Source: Candidatus Gottesmanbacteria bacterium RIFCSPHIGHO2_01_FULL_40_15
Lineage (GTDB): Bacteria; Patescibacteriota; Microgenomatia; 2-02-FULL-39-11
DNA length: 38,088 nucleotides
Direction: 5' to 3'
NCBI GenBank assembly: GCA_001779115.1
Contig: MFJF01000018.1
Coordinates: forward strand, 1-38,088
Of this stretch, positions 8,200-17,520 are shown in pieces (within the stretch, counting starts at the first letter, position 1; every line of letters starts with the position of its first letter). Under the pieces are notes generated by a model. It saw only the letters and a list, made by a program, of their open reading frames with translations, was not told the DNA's origin and did no database searches. Position numbers and translations under genes: made by a program.

Positions 8200-8664
8200 T
8201 TATAATTCTTTTTCCAGCAGTAAATATCTTAAATTTCTGCCTATCCAGGGACCGGGGCCGGTGGCAATTGTAGATAATAATGCACCTGCTGATAAAGCTG
8301 TTAATTCCGAACTCTGTGTTGATAATCCGTAAAATAATCCGCTTGTTTCAAACGCAATAACTCCGGGAATTAATAAATATTTTACGTATCCTTTATCGGA
8401 TAATCGAGATGCTATACCAAATACAGAACCAAAGCCTACACCAATTAAACCCCAGGTTAACGCATGATCTGTTGCAGAAAATTGTAAGGATAAGGATGAG
8501 AATTTCTCTTTTAATACAGTAAATGAATACATTAGATGTTTATTGATATCCTGGCCTCTGTTTTCGATTAATTTTGAAACTTTATCCGCTAAGGAATTTT
8601 CCTGCATATTTAATGCTATTTTTTCAGAAGGAGTGAGTGTTTGCCGTAATATTTCAGGATTCAT
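8200..8664 (-). CDS. Hypothetical small membrane protein
   Basis: MNPEILRQTLTPSEKIAL...; Gly-rich hydrophobic C-terminal half. Confidence 0.6.
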   Translation of the reverse strand: MNPEILRQTLTPSEKIALNMQENSLADKVSKLIENRGQDINKHLMYSFTVLKEKFSSLSLQFSATDHALTWGLIGVGFGSVFGIASRLSDKGYVKYLLIPGVIAFETSGLFYGLSTQSSELTALSAGALLSTIATGPGPWIGRNLRYLLLEKEL

Positions 8665-8739
8665 AAAAATAATAATTTTGGTTATGAAGTATAGCATTGA
8701 ATTGGCTGTAGATCAAAACTATAGGTTTTTTGGGGAAAA

Positions 8740-8779
8740 TCCCGATGTGCAGGTAGGATTCCACTCCCGGAGTGGAAAG
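8740..8779. repeat. ~40-nt hairpin repeat, copy 1
   Basis: TCCCGATGTG...ATTCCACTCCCGGAGTGGAAAG; similar to 28298-28338; contains 19-nt palindrome TTCCACTCC-C-GGAGTGGAA. Confidence 0.7.
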
Positions 8780-8931
8780 TGTTTCTGATTTTAACAGGAG
8801 TGTTTTTTTTGGAAAAAATAAAATTAAGCTTGTTCTTACTTAATTATTTCCCTTTTTTGGATTAAATATTACCTGATCTTTTTACTATGACGATCTATTA
8901 ATCAAATCCGAGGAAGGGAGGTGATATTAGA

Positions 8932-9156
8932 ATGAAAATGCTTATATCTTTTTTGGCAGCGGTGGTTTTTGCCTTTTCAGCAACTGCGGTAATGGCACAA
9001 ATCACAGACTACACGGCCGAAAATGTGACCGGTAACATGACAAATAATATCACGACGACTCCGACAACGACTCCCGAACCACAGGGAGGCGGACCGGGAA
9101 CAGTGGCAGAACCGGAGGGAGCTCCCAATACAGGAATGGGAGGGACAGCCGGTTAA
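8932..9156 (+). CDS. Small secreted Thr/Pro/Gly-rich protein ending in PNTG motif (candidate sortase substrate)
   Basis: Signal peptide MKMLISFLAAVVFAFSATAVMAQ; tail EGAPNTGMGGTAG; strong SD GGGAGGTGAT. Confidence 0.75.
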   Translation: MKMLISFLAAVVFAFSATAVMAQITDYTAENVTGNMTNNITTTPTTTPEPQGGGPGTVAEPEGAPNTGMGGTAG

Positions 9157-9226
9157 ATAATTTATAGGAAGACGGTGGCGGTAAGCGGGGGAACTTTTTG
9201 ATCCTCCGACTTACCGTATATATAAA

Positions 9227-9778
9227 ATGAAAAAAATTCTGTTAACCCTTGTTATTGCAGCCGGATTGCTGTTTGGTACAATCGCCGGAGCAAAAGGCAG
9301 TGAAAAGTTAAATTTCCGGCAACTTTTGTTGTGGCACAGCCGGCCAAATACAGTGAAAATTCCGGATATTGATGTTGAAGCTAAAGTGGAATGGGTAGGA
9401 GAGGATAACCAGGGGAATATGGACATACCCAAGGACACTGATAATGCAGCCTGGTATGAAAAGGGATACTATCCCGGAGAGAAGGGCAGTATGGTAATAG
9501 CCGGTCATAAAGATTCCAAAACCGGTCCGGCCATTTTTTATAATCTGGATAAACTTTCATTCGGGGATGCGATCACAGTTTCGGATATGAAGGGGAAAAT
9601 TTACCGTTACATTGTTTTTGATAAAAAGCTTTATGAAGAGGATATGTTTCCGGTCAAAGAAATATTCGGAAAAACTGATTTTAGCATACTTAATTTAATA
9701 ACCTGTAAAGGAACTTTTAACAGAAGTGACGAGAGTTATTCCCACCGATTGGTTGTTTCGGCAAAGTTGGTAGAATAA
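9227..9778 (+). CDS. Sortase (class D/E-like)
   Basis: KIPDIDVEAKVEWVG, VIAGHKD (His), NLITCKGTFN (Cys), SHRLVV (Arg). Confidence 0.9.
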   Translation: MKKILLTLVIAAGLLFGTIAGAKGSEKLNFRQLLLWHSRPNTVKIPDIDVEAKVEWVGEDNQGNMDIPKDTDNAAWYEKGYYPGEKGSMVIAGHKDSKTGPAIFYNLDKLSFGDAITVSDMKGKIYRYIVFDKKLYEEDMFPVKEIFGKTDFSILNLITCKGTFNRSDESYSHRLVVSAKLVE

Positions 9779-9791
9779 ATGGAGAGGTATT

Positions 9792-9929
9792 TTATTTCAG
9801 AATTAAATATTCAACAATAATGATTATTCCCAAAGTATTTACGGCAAAAAAAAGCCATATCATACGCTCGGATAAAGTAAGATTTTCCAGTGTTTTTTCA
9901 ATTTGGCGGTCAACCGGGTCGGAAGCCAT
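9792..9929 (-). CDS. Small single-TM hypothetical protein (45 aa)
   Basis: MASDPVDRQIEKTLENLTLSERMIWLFFAVNTLGIIIIVEYLILK. Confidence 0.45.
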   Translation of the reverse strand: MASDPVDRQIEKTLENLTLSERMIWLFFAVNTLGIIIIVEYLILK

Positions 9930-9935
9930 AGCAAA

Positions 9936-10055
9936 TTGACAAAAAACCCCGGCTGGTGTAGATTTATGCTGCAACACAGAAAAACCAGCCAATGGTTTCT
10001 TATGGTTGCCAAGCCGGAGTGAGTTTACCCAACGAACTTCCGGCTTGTAGTTTTA
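9936..10055 (+). ncRNA. Candidate small RNA with promoter and terminator-like hairpin
   Basis: TTGACA(9936-9941), 17-nt spacer, TAGATT; downstream stem CAAGCCGGA(10010-10018)/TCCGGCTTG(10039-10047) then TAGTTTT. Confidence 0.35.
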
Positions 10056-10120
10056 ATTCAATTAATATTTTATGGGATTAGGCGGAGTTTAACCAATGCA
10101 TAACAGATATGCATTGACAG

Positions 10121-10705
10121 TCAGGTTCTTTTTTCCATGTCTTTCTCAATGAGTTTTCTTAAATAGACAGATTTGGGTATTTTGTCTATCCTTGATAATT
10201 TTTTCAGAAAAGTGGCAATTTCGGGAGTTATAAAGAAGGTAAAGCGCGTATCGGCAGTTCCCTTCACATAATAAATATAATCATCAATTATATCGGATAG
10301 AGTTTCCGGGCTGTATTTTTCACACACTACTCTCTCGTCCCGATAGTGGATAAGAAGTGTTGGGGGATTGCCTGATGAATAGAGGATAAGGACAGGTTTA
10401 TTCAAATTAAGGGCGAGGGATATTTCGTAGCCGATTGAGATTGAGAGAAAGGTTGTTTCAGCAACAATAAAGTCACTTCCTTTTATCCACTTTTCCAATT
10501 GTTTATGGAATTTAATCCGGTCTTCCTTTTTTTCCAGTTTTACTTCCGATTCAGTTGAGTTGATAATATGGTCCGATATGACATGGCAATTTTTGAATTT
10601 TAGATGGTTTATTATTTTTAAATAGTTTTCCAGATAGTGTTTTTTTCCGGTTATTGAAGCAGTAAAATAAACAGTTACAGGTTTTTGTTTTTTAATTTTT
10701 TTCAT
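10121..10705 (-). CDS. Nucleoside 2-deoxyribosyltransferase-like domain with C-terminal RHH-like segment
   Basis: VTVYFTASITG, SDFIVAETTFLSISIGYEISLALNLNKPVLILYS; C-terminus FTFFITPEIATFLKKLSRIDKIPKSVYLRKLIEKDMEK. Confidence 0.65.
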   Translation of the reverse strand: MKKIKKQKPVTVYFTASITGKKHYLENYLKIINHLKFKNCHVISDHIINSTESEVKLEKKEDRIKFHKQLEKWIKGSDFIVAETTFLSISIGYEISLALNLNKPVLILYSSGNPPTLLIHYRDERVVCEKYSPETLSDIIDDYIYYVKGTADTRFTFFITPEIATFLKKLSRIDKIPKSVYLRKLIEKDMEKRT

Positions 10706-10799
10706 ACCAGGTTTATTATAATTTTATCACAGTTTGTAATAATCAGAAGATATTAAGGGCAAAAAGCGTGTTATAATCCGGTTTAGGATCCGGTTAAAT

Positions 10800-11240
10800 A
10801 TGAAGAAACTTATACAGAATTATTTATTTATTTGTGATGAGGCATTTTTGGGCCAGGGCGGGAAAATGAACATCATCGGAATTTTCCGGACTATCAATAT
10901 GTCCAAGCTACCAGGGACTCATTTAAAAACCGTTTTGGTCGGTAATTTTGATGTTCTGGATAATTCATTAAAAGAGGTAAGCCTGGAAATATCCCTAACT
11001 GACAGCCGGGGCGTATCCCAGGGATTGACGGTGGGTCCGATGAAAATGACCGTTCCGGAAAATAACAAAGGCAGAAATATTAATATTCTGATTGAAATGG
11101 GTAACGTGAAGTTTGAGAAAGAAGGGAAATACGCATTTCTGGTTAAAGCAGACGGCGAGACAGTCGGAAAAGCCGATTTTACCGTTAATCCTTTAAACCA
11201 ACCGACCAATATCGGGGTAAAAGGGAAGACAGTTAATTAA
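10800..11240 (+). CDS. Conserved hypothetical protein, DUF6941-like
   Basis: LFICDEAFLGQGGKMNIIGIFRTI; beta-rich remainder. Confidence 0.55.
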   Translation: MKKLIQNYLFICDEAFLGQGGKMNIIGIFRTINMSKLPGTHLKTVLVGNFDVLDNSLKEVSLEISLTDSRGVSQGLTVGPMKMTVPENNKGRNINILIEMGNVKFEKEGKYAFLVKADGETVGKADFTVNPLNQPTNIGVKGKTVN

Positions 11241-11246
11241 AAATAT

Positions 11247-11588
11247 ATGAACATACTTAGAGATCCGATAAATATTGTTGAAATGAGAAAAATGGCGGTT
11301 TCCAAATTCGGCCTAATGGTAAAAGCGGTAGTTGATGTTGAAAAGGAAATTATGGCTGTTTACGGCGATCTTCATGCCGATGAGGAAAAATTGCTTATTG
11401 AGGACGGATCCGAGCAGCATAATTTATGGGGAATAAATATTTATCCTGAAGAATCAGGGGATAATTTGGTTGAATTTGATTCCATGATCAATATCAGGCC
11501 GGTTATGGATAACATGACCAGGAGTGTTGAAAATCCGGTAACCCGGGAGAAAATTATAAAAATTGTTAAAAAACTTATTAAAAAGTGA
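11247..11588 (+). CDS. DUF5674 family protein
   Basis: MAVSKFGLMVKAVVDVEKEIMAVYGDLHADEEKLLIEDGS...LWGINIYPE...EFDSMINIRP. Confidence 0.8.
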   Translation: MNILRDPINIVEMRKMAVSKFGLMVKAVVDVEKEIMAVYGDLHADEEKLLIEDGSEQHNLWGINIYPEESGDNLVEFDSMINIRPVMDNMTRSVENPVTREKIIKIVKKLIKK

Positions 11589-11917
11589 AATTTATTCATA
11601 AGGATTTGGCTGCGGGACGATGGAATGAACTAAATTTAGCCGAACAGCTGGCCAATGTCGGAAGCGAAGTGGAAAGAACAATAAGTTGGAGGAATAAGGG
11701 TAAACAGGAATACAGCCGGCAGGCATTTATGCGTGCATTAGAGCTTGTTTTTTTGACAATTTCCGCACCCAATAACAGAAAAAGATTGAAAGAGCTGACC
11801 CGGTTATACGAAGTGCTGGCGGATTATTTTGCCGGAGACAACATTTACGGATCATCGGATGAGCTCTGGCGGAAATATTTTTACTTTTTTAATTATATTG
11901 CCAGAAAAGATAAATAA
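11585..11917 (+). CDS. Hypothetical protein translationally overlapping DUF5674 gene
   Basis: 110 aa; GTGA start/stop overlap. Confidence 0.65.
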   Translation: MKFIHKDLAAGRWNELNLAEQLANVGSEVERTISWRNKGKQEYSRQAFMRALELVFLTISAPNNRKRLKELTRLYEVLADYFAGDNIYGSSDELWRKYFYFFNYIARKDK

Positions 11918-11921
11918 GAGG

Positions 11922-12290
11922 TCAATCAACAGGTTCAAATGAGCCGTTGAGCTTGAGGTAATAAAGGATGACTTTCAGGCCGGGATATTTTTCCACAATT
12001 TCTTTTTGGGCTTTGAGAAGATCCCGTATGTGAGTTCCGGCCGATCCCTGTTTGCCGTAAGCTCCGCAATCCTCGTGATTTATGAGATAAACTTCCTTTA
12101 TATGGTGAAGCCGATGTGATACTTCCAGCTGTTCAAGCACAAAAGGAAGATCTTTTACTCCGCCGGCAATTGAGAGGCGGTCGTAACCGTCTTTTAAATC
12201 CTCAACCCAGGATATGAGAAATTTCTGAATGCGGAAATCGATACAATGGACAATAATTGAGCGGCAAGAATGAGCTGCTTTCATGGGCAT
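11922..12290 (-). CDS. Beta-carbonic-anhydrase-like protein
   Basis: IIVHCIDFRIQ, SIAGGVKDL, INHEDCGAYG. Confidence 0.7.
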   Translation of the reverse strand: MPMKAAHSCRSIIVHCIDFRIQKFLISWVEDLKDGYDRLSIAGGVKDLPFVLEQLEVSHRLHHIKEVYLINHEDCGAYGKQGSAGTHIRDLLKAQKEIVEKYPGLKVILYYLKLNGSFEPVD

Positions 12291-12349
12291 ATCTTAGCAC
12301 AGGCGATGGTTTTATCAAGTTGAAATAGTGAGAAAGATGACTATAGGAT

Positions 12350-12568
12350 TTATCTTCTGGCAGGATGATTTGTCGTGGCCGGAACATCTATTTCGCCTGG
12401 ATGCGGAAGATCGTGTCGGTCTAACCAATCCGGTTTACCCAGAATTATTTCTTGAATTTCTTTTGAAGTTTCCCAACCATCGAAAATTACTTTTGCTTCC
12501 AAAGCTAATTGTTTTTTAATTTCAGCCAGTTTCCCTTCGAAACCTATTTTAGGAGATTGATCCGCCAT
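12350..12568 (-). CDS. Hypothetical protein
   Basis: MADQSPKIGFEGKLAEIKKQLALEAK...; intergenic, coding-like. Confidence 0.45.
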   Translation of the reverse strand: MADQSPKIGFEGKLAEIKKQLALEAKVIFDGWETSKEIQEIILGKPDWLDRHDLPHPGEIDVPATTNHPARR

Positions 12569-12682
12569 AGAAGTTAATGATAAGTCCATTATATTTTACA
12601 TCATAAAAACAAATTTTTCATTTAATTAGGAAGGTTATGACGGGACAAAACGGATTTTTGATATAATACTAGGCTGGTATGG

Positions 12683-13072
12683 ATGATAAAAGAATTATTT
12701 TTAAACGCAAATACCGGTGAACTAAGTCTTTTTAACTCTTTAATTAATGAAAGAGCGGTCAGAATTTTTCCGGTAATTTGGGAATTTACGGAGAAACGGG
12801 GAATAGAGACTGACAGATTGCTTCAGGAAGGCATAACTAAAATAGATCCGGCGATGGGAATATTCGGATCGGCAATAGGCATTGCTTTTGGACTTGCCGC
12901 CAGAGAAAGCGTTAAAGATCTTATTGCGGTTGAGATTATTGAAGCTTTGGGTTGGACGGCGACAACAGTGATGGGAGGAGACGCTTTAGGAGATGCATTT
13001 GCCGTTTCCATGGCAGCTTCAGCAACAACTTTTTTAATATCCAAATTTTTTCCTTCCAAGAGAGAATTATAA
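12683..13072 (+). CDS. Small Gly/Ala-rich membrane protein
   Basis: 129 aa; TATAAT at 12662-12667 just upstream. Confidence 0.65.
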   Translation: MIKELFLNANTGELSLFNSLINERAVRIFPVIWEFTEKRGIETDRLLQEGITKIDPAMGIFGSAIGIAFGLAARESVKDLIAVEIIEALGWTATTVMGGDALGDAFAVSMAASATTFLISKFFPSKREL

Positions 13073-13105
13073 AGAAGCTGATCTTCCTGTAAAATATAAA
13101 TATCC

Positions 13106-14272
13106 GTGAAAATCATTGCCCATCTTGATATGGATTCATTTTATGCCTCAATCGAGGAGCGGGATAATCCGCAATACCAAGGCTTACCGGTTGCAGTCGG
13201 TGCTTTACCGAACGGCGGCAGCGGACGCGGTGTGGTTTCAACAGCCAATTATAAAGCCCGGGAATACGGAATATTTTCGGCAATGCCCATTTCCGTTGCC
13301 TGGAGATTATCCGAGGAAGCAGGCCGCCAGGGCAGGCCGAGAGCAATATTTCTGCCGGTTGACATGAAAAGATACGCGGAAAATTCCAAACGGGTAATGG
13401 AAATTGTCAGACAAGTGATGGAAAAAGAAGTCAAATCGGCAATAATTGAACAAACGTCAATTGATGAGGCATATCTTGATTTATCGTTTACCGGGAGTTA
13501 TGAAAAAGCGGAAAGTTTAGCGGAAAAAATTAAAAAGGATATAAGAGAAAAAGAAAAACTGACCTGTTCGGTCGGTATCGGACAGAACAAACTGATTGCC
13601 AAGTTAGCTTCTGCCAAAAATAAGCCTGACGGGTTGACCGCAGTGACGTTATCCCAAATTTCCGGGTTTATGGATTCGATCGGCCTGAGGGATATTCCGG
13701 GAATCGGACCCAAGACAGAAGAAAAGTTAAATAAAAAGGGAATCATGAGTATTTCCGGTTTACTGAAATTAACGAAGGATGAACTGGTCGGGATGTTCGG
13801 GAAATGGGGGGAGGATATTTATGATAAAGCACGGGGAATAGACGAGTCAGAGCTTGAGACCGGCAGGGAGACAAAATCCATCAGTGAACAGGAAACATTC
13901 GGGAAAGATACTTTGTCCGGATTATTTTTGATTGAAAAGCTGAGGAAGTTAGTGAAAGAAGTTCACATAAGAATGATATTGGAAAATATCAAAACATTTA
14001 AAACTGTAACAATTACGGTCAGATTTTTTGATTTTGAAACGAAGAACAAAGCCCACACCATTGAAATGGCATCAGATGACAGGGATTTACTGGAAAGAGA
14101 AGCTCTAAAACTTTTCCTACCTTTTTTGGACAAAAGGGGTAATCCGAAACTGAAACCGCTCAGGTTGATCGGAGTCGGGATTGAGAATTTCAACAGGAAA
14201 AATGATAATAATAAAGAATCCGGAAAAGAGAGGTCAGGACAAACGGATTTATTTGATAACAATCAAATTTGA
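13106..14272 (+). CDS. dinB: DNA polymerase IV (Y-family)
   Basis: HLDMDSFYASIEERDNP, YAENSKRVMEI, SIDEAYLDLSFTG, SVGIGQNKLIAKLASAKNKPDGL, IPGIGPKTEEKL. GTG start. Confidence 0.96.
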   Translation: MKIIAHLDMDSFYASIEERDNPQYQGLPVAVGALPNGGSGRGVVSTANYKAREYGIFSAMPISVAWRLSEEAGRQGRPRAIFLPVDMKRYAENSKRVMEIVRQVMEKEVKSAIIEQTSIDEAYLDLSFTGSYEKAESLAEKIKKDIREKEKLTCSVGIGQNKLIAKLASAKNKPDGLTAVTLSQISGFMDSIGLRDIPGIGPKTEEKLNKKGIMSISGLLKLTKDELVGMFGKWGEDIYDKARGIDESELETGRETKSISEQETFGKDTLSGLFLIEKLRKLVKEVHIRMILENIKTFKTVTITVRFFDFETKNKAHTIEMASDDRDLLEREALKLFLPFLDKRGNPKLKPLRLIGVGIENFNRKNDNNKESGKERSGQTDLFDNNQI

Positions 14273-14306
14273 TTTTCCAAAATATATAAGTATAATTCTT
14301 TAATTC

Positions 14307-14711
14307 ATGGCAAATATAAGCGAATTACCGGCATTTAGAGAAATTGCTGAAACAGTAAATTTTAGCCGGATAAAATCACTGGTTAACGAAAGAGGATCAG
14401 AGTTGAGTGCCGCAGCAGCAGCGGCAATGTTACCGGTAACGGATAAATTAGATAACGGTTTTTCCAGCATCAGGAATATGGGAATATACGCAATATCAGT
14501 ACCCACCGGATATTTAGCCGGACGAGATGTTGCAGGAAGAGGTTTAGGAGAAACATTGGGATTACTTGCTTTTGAAATCGGTTCATGGGCGGCGGCAAAT
14601 CATTTCCAGCAGCCGGAACTTCAATCAGCAAGTACCGCTCTACTTATAAGTTCAGCCGGAGGCATTATTCACGGTATAATCCGAAATACCGCTCGGGAGA
14701 AGAATGAATGA
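14307..14711 (+). CDS. Small Gly/Ala-rich membrane protein
   Basis: 134 aa; SLVNERGSELSAAAAAAML...; overlaps the next ORF start. Confidence 0.65.
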   Translation: MANISELPAFREIAETVNFSRIKSLVNERGSELSAAAAAAMLPVTDKLDNGFSSIRNMGIYAISVPTGYLAGRDVAGRGLGETLGLLAFEIGSWAAANHFQQPELQSASTALLISSAGGIIHGIIRNTAREKNE

Positions 14712-15151
14712 AAGAGAGCGAGTATATGACTGAAGCAGGCATTCCCAATGAAATCCGAGAAACTAAAACCGCGCAAAGTTTAAGGGACACATTTAACTTT
14801 TTAAAGTCCCAAGGTAAAAAGCTTTTGGAAGAAGTAAATAACAGCAGAGTTACAGTCATGGCCGGCTTGGCGCCTATTGTGGGCGCTTCCATACTTCAGG
14901 AGAGAAATTATCCTCCGGTAACTGAAGACCCGTTTGTTTATATGGCTGCTCCATTGTCAGCAGCCGCGGTATTAAGCCGTACAACTGAAGGGAGATATAA
15001 ATTATATGTTTCAGCTGGAGCCGTAGCATTAGGTACGGCAGTTTCTTTAGTTACAAACGAGCCGGCTGCGGCGATTGCCGGTGTTTCAACCGCGGCAGGA
15101 TTCGGATTAGGGAGTATTTTAAGAGGCCGAAGGCTTCCCGTAACTGAATAA
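14708..15151 (+). CDS. Small Gly/Ala-rich membrane protein
   Basis: 147 aa; multiple small-residue-rich hydrophobic segments. Confidence 0.65.
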   Translation: MKESEYMTEAGIPNEIRETKTAQSLRDTFNFLKSQGKKLLEEVNNSRVTVMAGLAPIVGASILQERNYPPVTEDPFVYMAAPLSAAAVLSRTTEGRYKLYVSAGAVALGTAVSLVTNEPAAAIAGVSTAAGFGLGSILRGRRLPVTE

Positions 15152-15170
15152 AACATAAATTGAAACCAAA

Positions 15171-15572
15171 ATGGAATTAAGAGAATTATTTATTAATGCC
15201 TGTCAGATGGCTTCTTTTACTGCAAGTCAGATTAAGGATTTAGAGAAGAAAATTGTTGAAAACTCTTTAAAATCAGCTGTTACCGGAATGTATGAAGTAT
15301 TGGGAAAAAAAATAAATAAAAATGAAGCGGAAAGTTTAAAAACGGAATTTGAAGCTGAAAAGAAACTTACCGGCAAGAGTTATTCATCCGAGCAGAAAAT
15401 AGAGTTGGTGAAGAGGATTTTTAACAGATATTTGAAACAGGCGGAAATTGACGGGATAACTAAAACCGCGTTTGACGAGGAATTCCGGATTACAGCCAAA
15501 ACAATTTCAGACCATCTTGATCAGAAGGATCAGCAGGTACAGGCACTTCGGAAACAGTTAGAGCAGGCATAA
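15171..15572 (+). CDS. Alpha-helical hypothetical protein
   Basis: 133 aa, charged, coiled-coil-like C-terminus QKDQQVQALRKQLEQ. Confidence 0.6.
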   Translation: MELRELFINACQMASFTASQIKDLEKKIVENSLKSAVTGMYEVLGKKINKNEAESLKTEFEAEKKLTGKSYSSEQKIELVKRIFNRYLKQAEIDGITKTAFDEEFRITAKTISDHLDQKDQQVQALRKQLEQA

Positions 15573-15660
15573 ATTTCCTGAACTTCAAATCTTTTAGGTA
15601 TTTTACAAATATTAATTTAAAGAGTATATTAGTCGAATCAAATTATTATTTAGTGTAAAA

Positions 15661-17520
15661 ATGACACGAATTAGTGAGCTTGAAAATAACTTTATTCCTC
15701 AAATTATAAATATTGATCGGATGGTCGGTCTTAAATTACCTTGGCGTAATGAAACTCCCCGGAAATTTAGAGTTATTTATCCTATATCCCATGAAGAAAT
15801 TAAATTACCAAAACCTATTGAAGCTGACAGCGTCATTGCTTTTGAACTTGAGAGAATGAACAGATACCGGAAAGCATTCGGACTGGAACATACGGATTTG
15901 ATAATTGAAGATCTTAAATCCGATCAAAAAATTTTATTATCTGACGTAAGAATGGCAGTAGCGGCATCAAATTCACTGACTTTCACTCTGGATGAGGAAA
16001 CTATCAAGGTAAGAAGTTCATGGGAAAATTCCCACCATGATCATTTCCATGACAGAAGAGAAGATAAATGGAATTGGACATTTGTTTACAACTCTCCGGA
16101 TAATTTTTACGGGAAAAACCGTTTCTTAATATATTCATCGGCACTTTTTAACCGCTGGCATGATTTTATGCAAAATGAATATAACAGGATGAAATCCAAA
16201 GGTATTGATATTGATACCAGACTGGGACATCAAAGCGGAGCGGCAGTTTTGTTATCACTTTTTACTGAAGAATACGCGGAATTGACCGGAATGGACGATA
16301 AATATACTAAAACAGCCAGTACAATCTGTAATACAGCCGCTTTGATGGCTTTGTGCCACGATCATTATCAGACCGCAATACTTTTGGAAACGCTGTCGAC
16401 CGGATCAGGAGAAAATCCGGTTGATTTGAGCGACAGCGAACTGAAGGAATCTTTTTTAGCCGGTAATCTGGATGTAGCAAGAATGAGAGAGAAGGATTTG
16501 GTCCGGCTGCATAGGGCTATAAGTGGAATAAGTGCAGAGAAAGGTTTCGGTCTGACGCCTTTTTTAGAGGATAAATATGCAAAGGAATTGGCAGAAATGG
16601 AAAAAAGCGAAAAGTTTTTATTTGACGGCGGGAATATCAGCGGGGAAGAACGGGAACAATTGAGGATGGTTTTAGAATACGGGTTTGCGGCTGATTTGAC
16701 AGATTCGATCAGTCCGACTGACAAGGCGTTATGGAGAAGATATCTTTTGGAGAAATATAAAGACCGAATACAGTTCGATACCGATACAAAGGAAATTAAG
16801 GAAGGTATCGCCGGGCTTTCCAATGGGGTTAATTATAAGCATATCTTTTCTCTCCAACATGATATCGGCCGGGTTTGGGCTGAATGGTTTTTATTGGGCA
16901 ATTTAATCAGAAACAGCCATTATCTCAGCTATAACGGGGAAAAGACCAATGCGGGGAACATTCAACTGCAGGAGGGGAAAAGAAGAATTAATCATATATT
17001 AAAATCAGTAATCGCTTCAACGGTTGAAGATTTTAATAAAACGGGAGAAGGCTTGTTAAGGAAAGACCCGAATTTAATAACAGAAATAAAATCCGGCCTG
17101 ATGGATGAGCTTCTTAAGAAAAAAGAGGAAAGGATCAGAGAAATAATGAGCAAATATATTTATTATTACAAACTAGCCGCCAACGGCAGCCGGTCAGTTT
17201 ACGGAGGGGAACAAGCATCTGCAGCACTGGAAAACAAATTCGGGCAGCTTTTGAGGGGAATCAGCCAAGAGGAGGGGAATATCAGGAGACATTTAAAAGG
17301 CAAGAAGCTGCGTCATGAGGGAACCGTTACACAATTGAAACCGGATAATGCGGATTTAATAATAAACCGATTCCGGGAATTGAATAATTACGTGGCTGAG
17401 AAATTATTCAATCAGTTAGGCATAGAGCGAAAAACATTTAAAAATAAGTTTTGGATGCCTTACGGATCTTATTATTCACTCGGAGATATCAGCCAGATGA
17501 CAACAATCTCAAATTTATGA
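15661..17520 (+). CDS. Large hypothetical protein with HD-like His/Asp spacing
   Basis: 619 aa; LGHQSGAAVLLSLFTEEY ... ALMALCHDHYQTAILLE. Confidence 0.7.
   Translation: MTRISELENNFIPQIINIDRMVGLKLPWRNETPRKFRVIYPISHEEIKLPKPIEADSVIAFELERMNRYRKAFGLEHTDLIIEDLKSDQKILLSDVRMAVAASNSLTFTLDEETIKVRSSWENSHHDHFHDRREDKWNWTFVYNSPDNFYGKNRFLIYSSALFNRWHDFMQNEYNRMKSKGIDIDTRLGHQSGAAVLLSLFTEEYAELTGMDDKYTKTASTICNTAALMALCHDHYQTAILLETLSTGSGENPVDLSDSELKESFLAGNLDVARMREKDLVRLHRAISGISAEKGFGLTPFLEDKYAKELAEMEKSEKFLFDGGNISGEEREQLRMVLEYGFAADLTDSISPTDKALWRRYLLEKYKDRIQFDTDTKEIKEGIAGLSNGVNYKHIFSLQHDIGRVWAEWFLLGNLIRNSHYLSYNGEKTNAGNIQLQEGKRRINHILKSVIASTVEDFNKTGEGLLRKDPNLITEIKSGLMDELLKKKEERIREIMSKYIYYYKLAANGSRSVYGGEQASAALENKFGQLLRGISQEEGNIRRHLKGKKLRHEGTVTQLKPDNADLIINRFRELNNYVAEKLFNQLGIERKTFKNKFWMPYGSYYSLGDISQMTTISNL

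Noticed and set aside
16368-16823. 151-aa minus-strand ORF
   Set aside because: Fully antisense inside the 619-aa gene; low-complexity Ser-rich translation.
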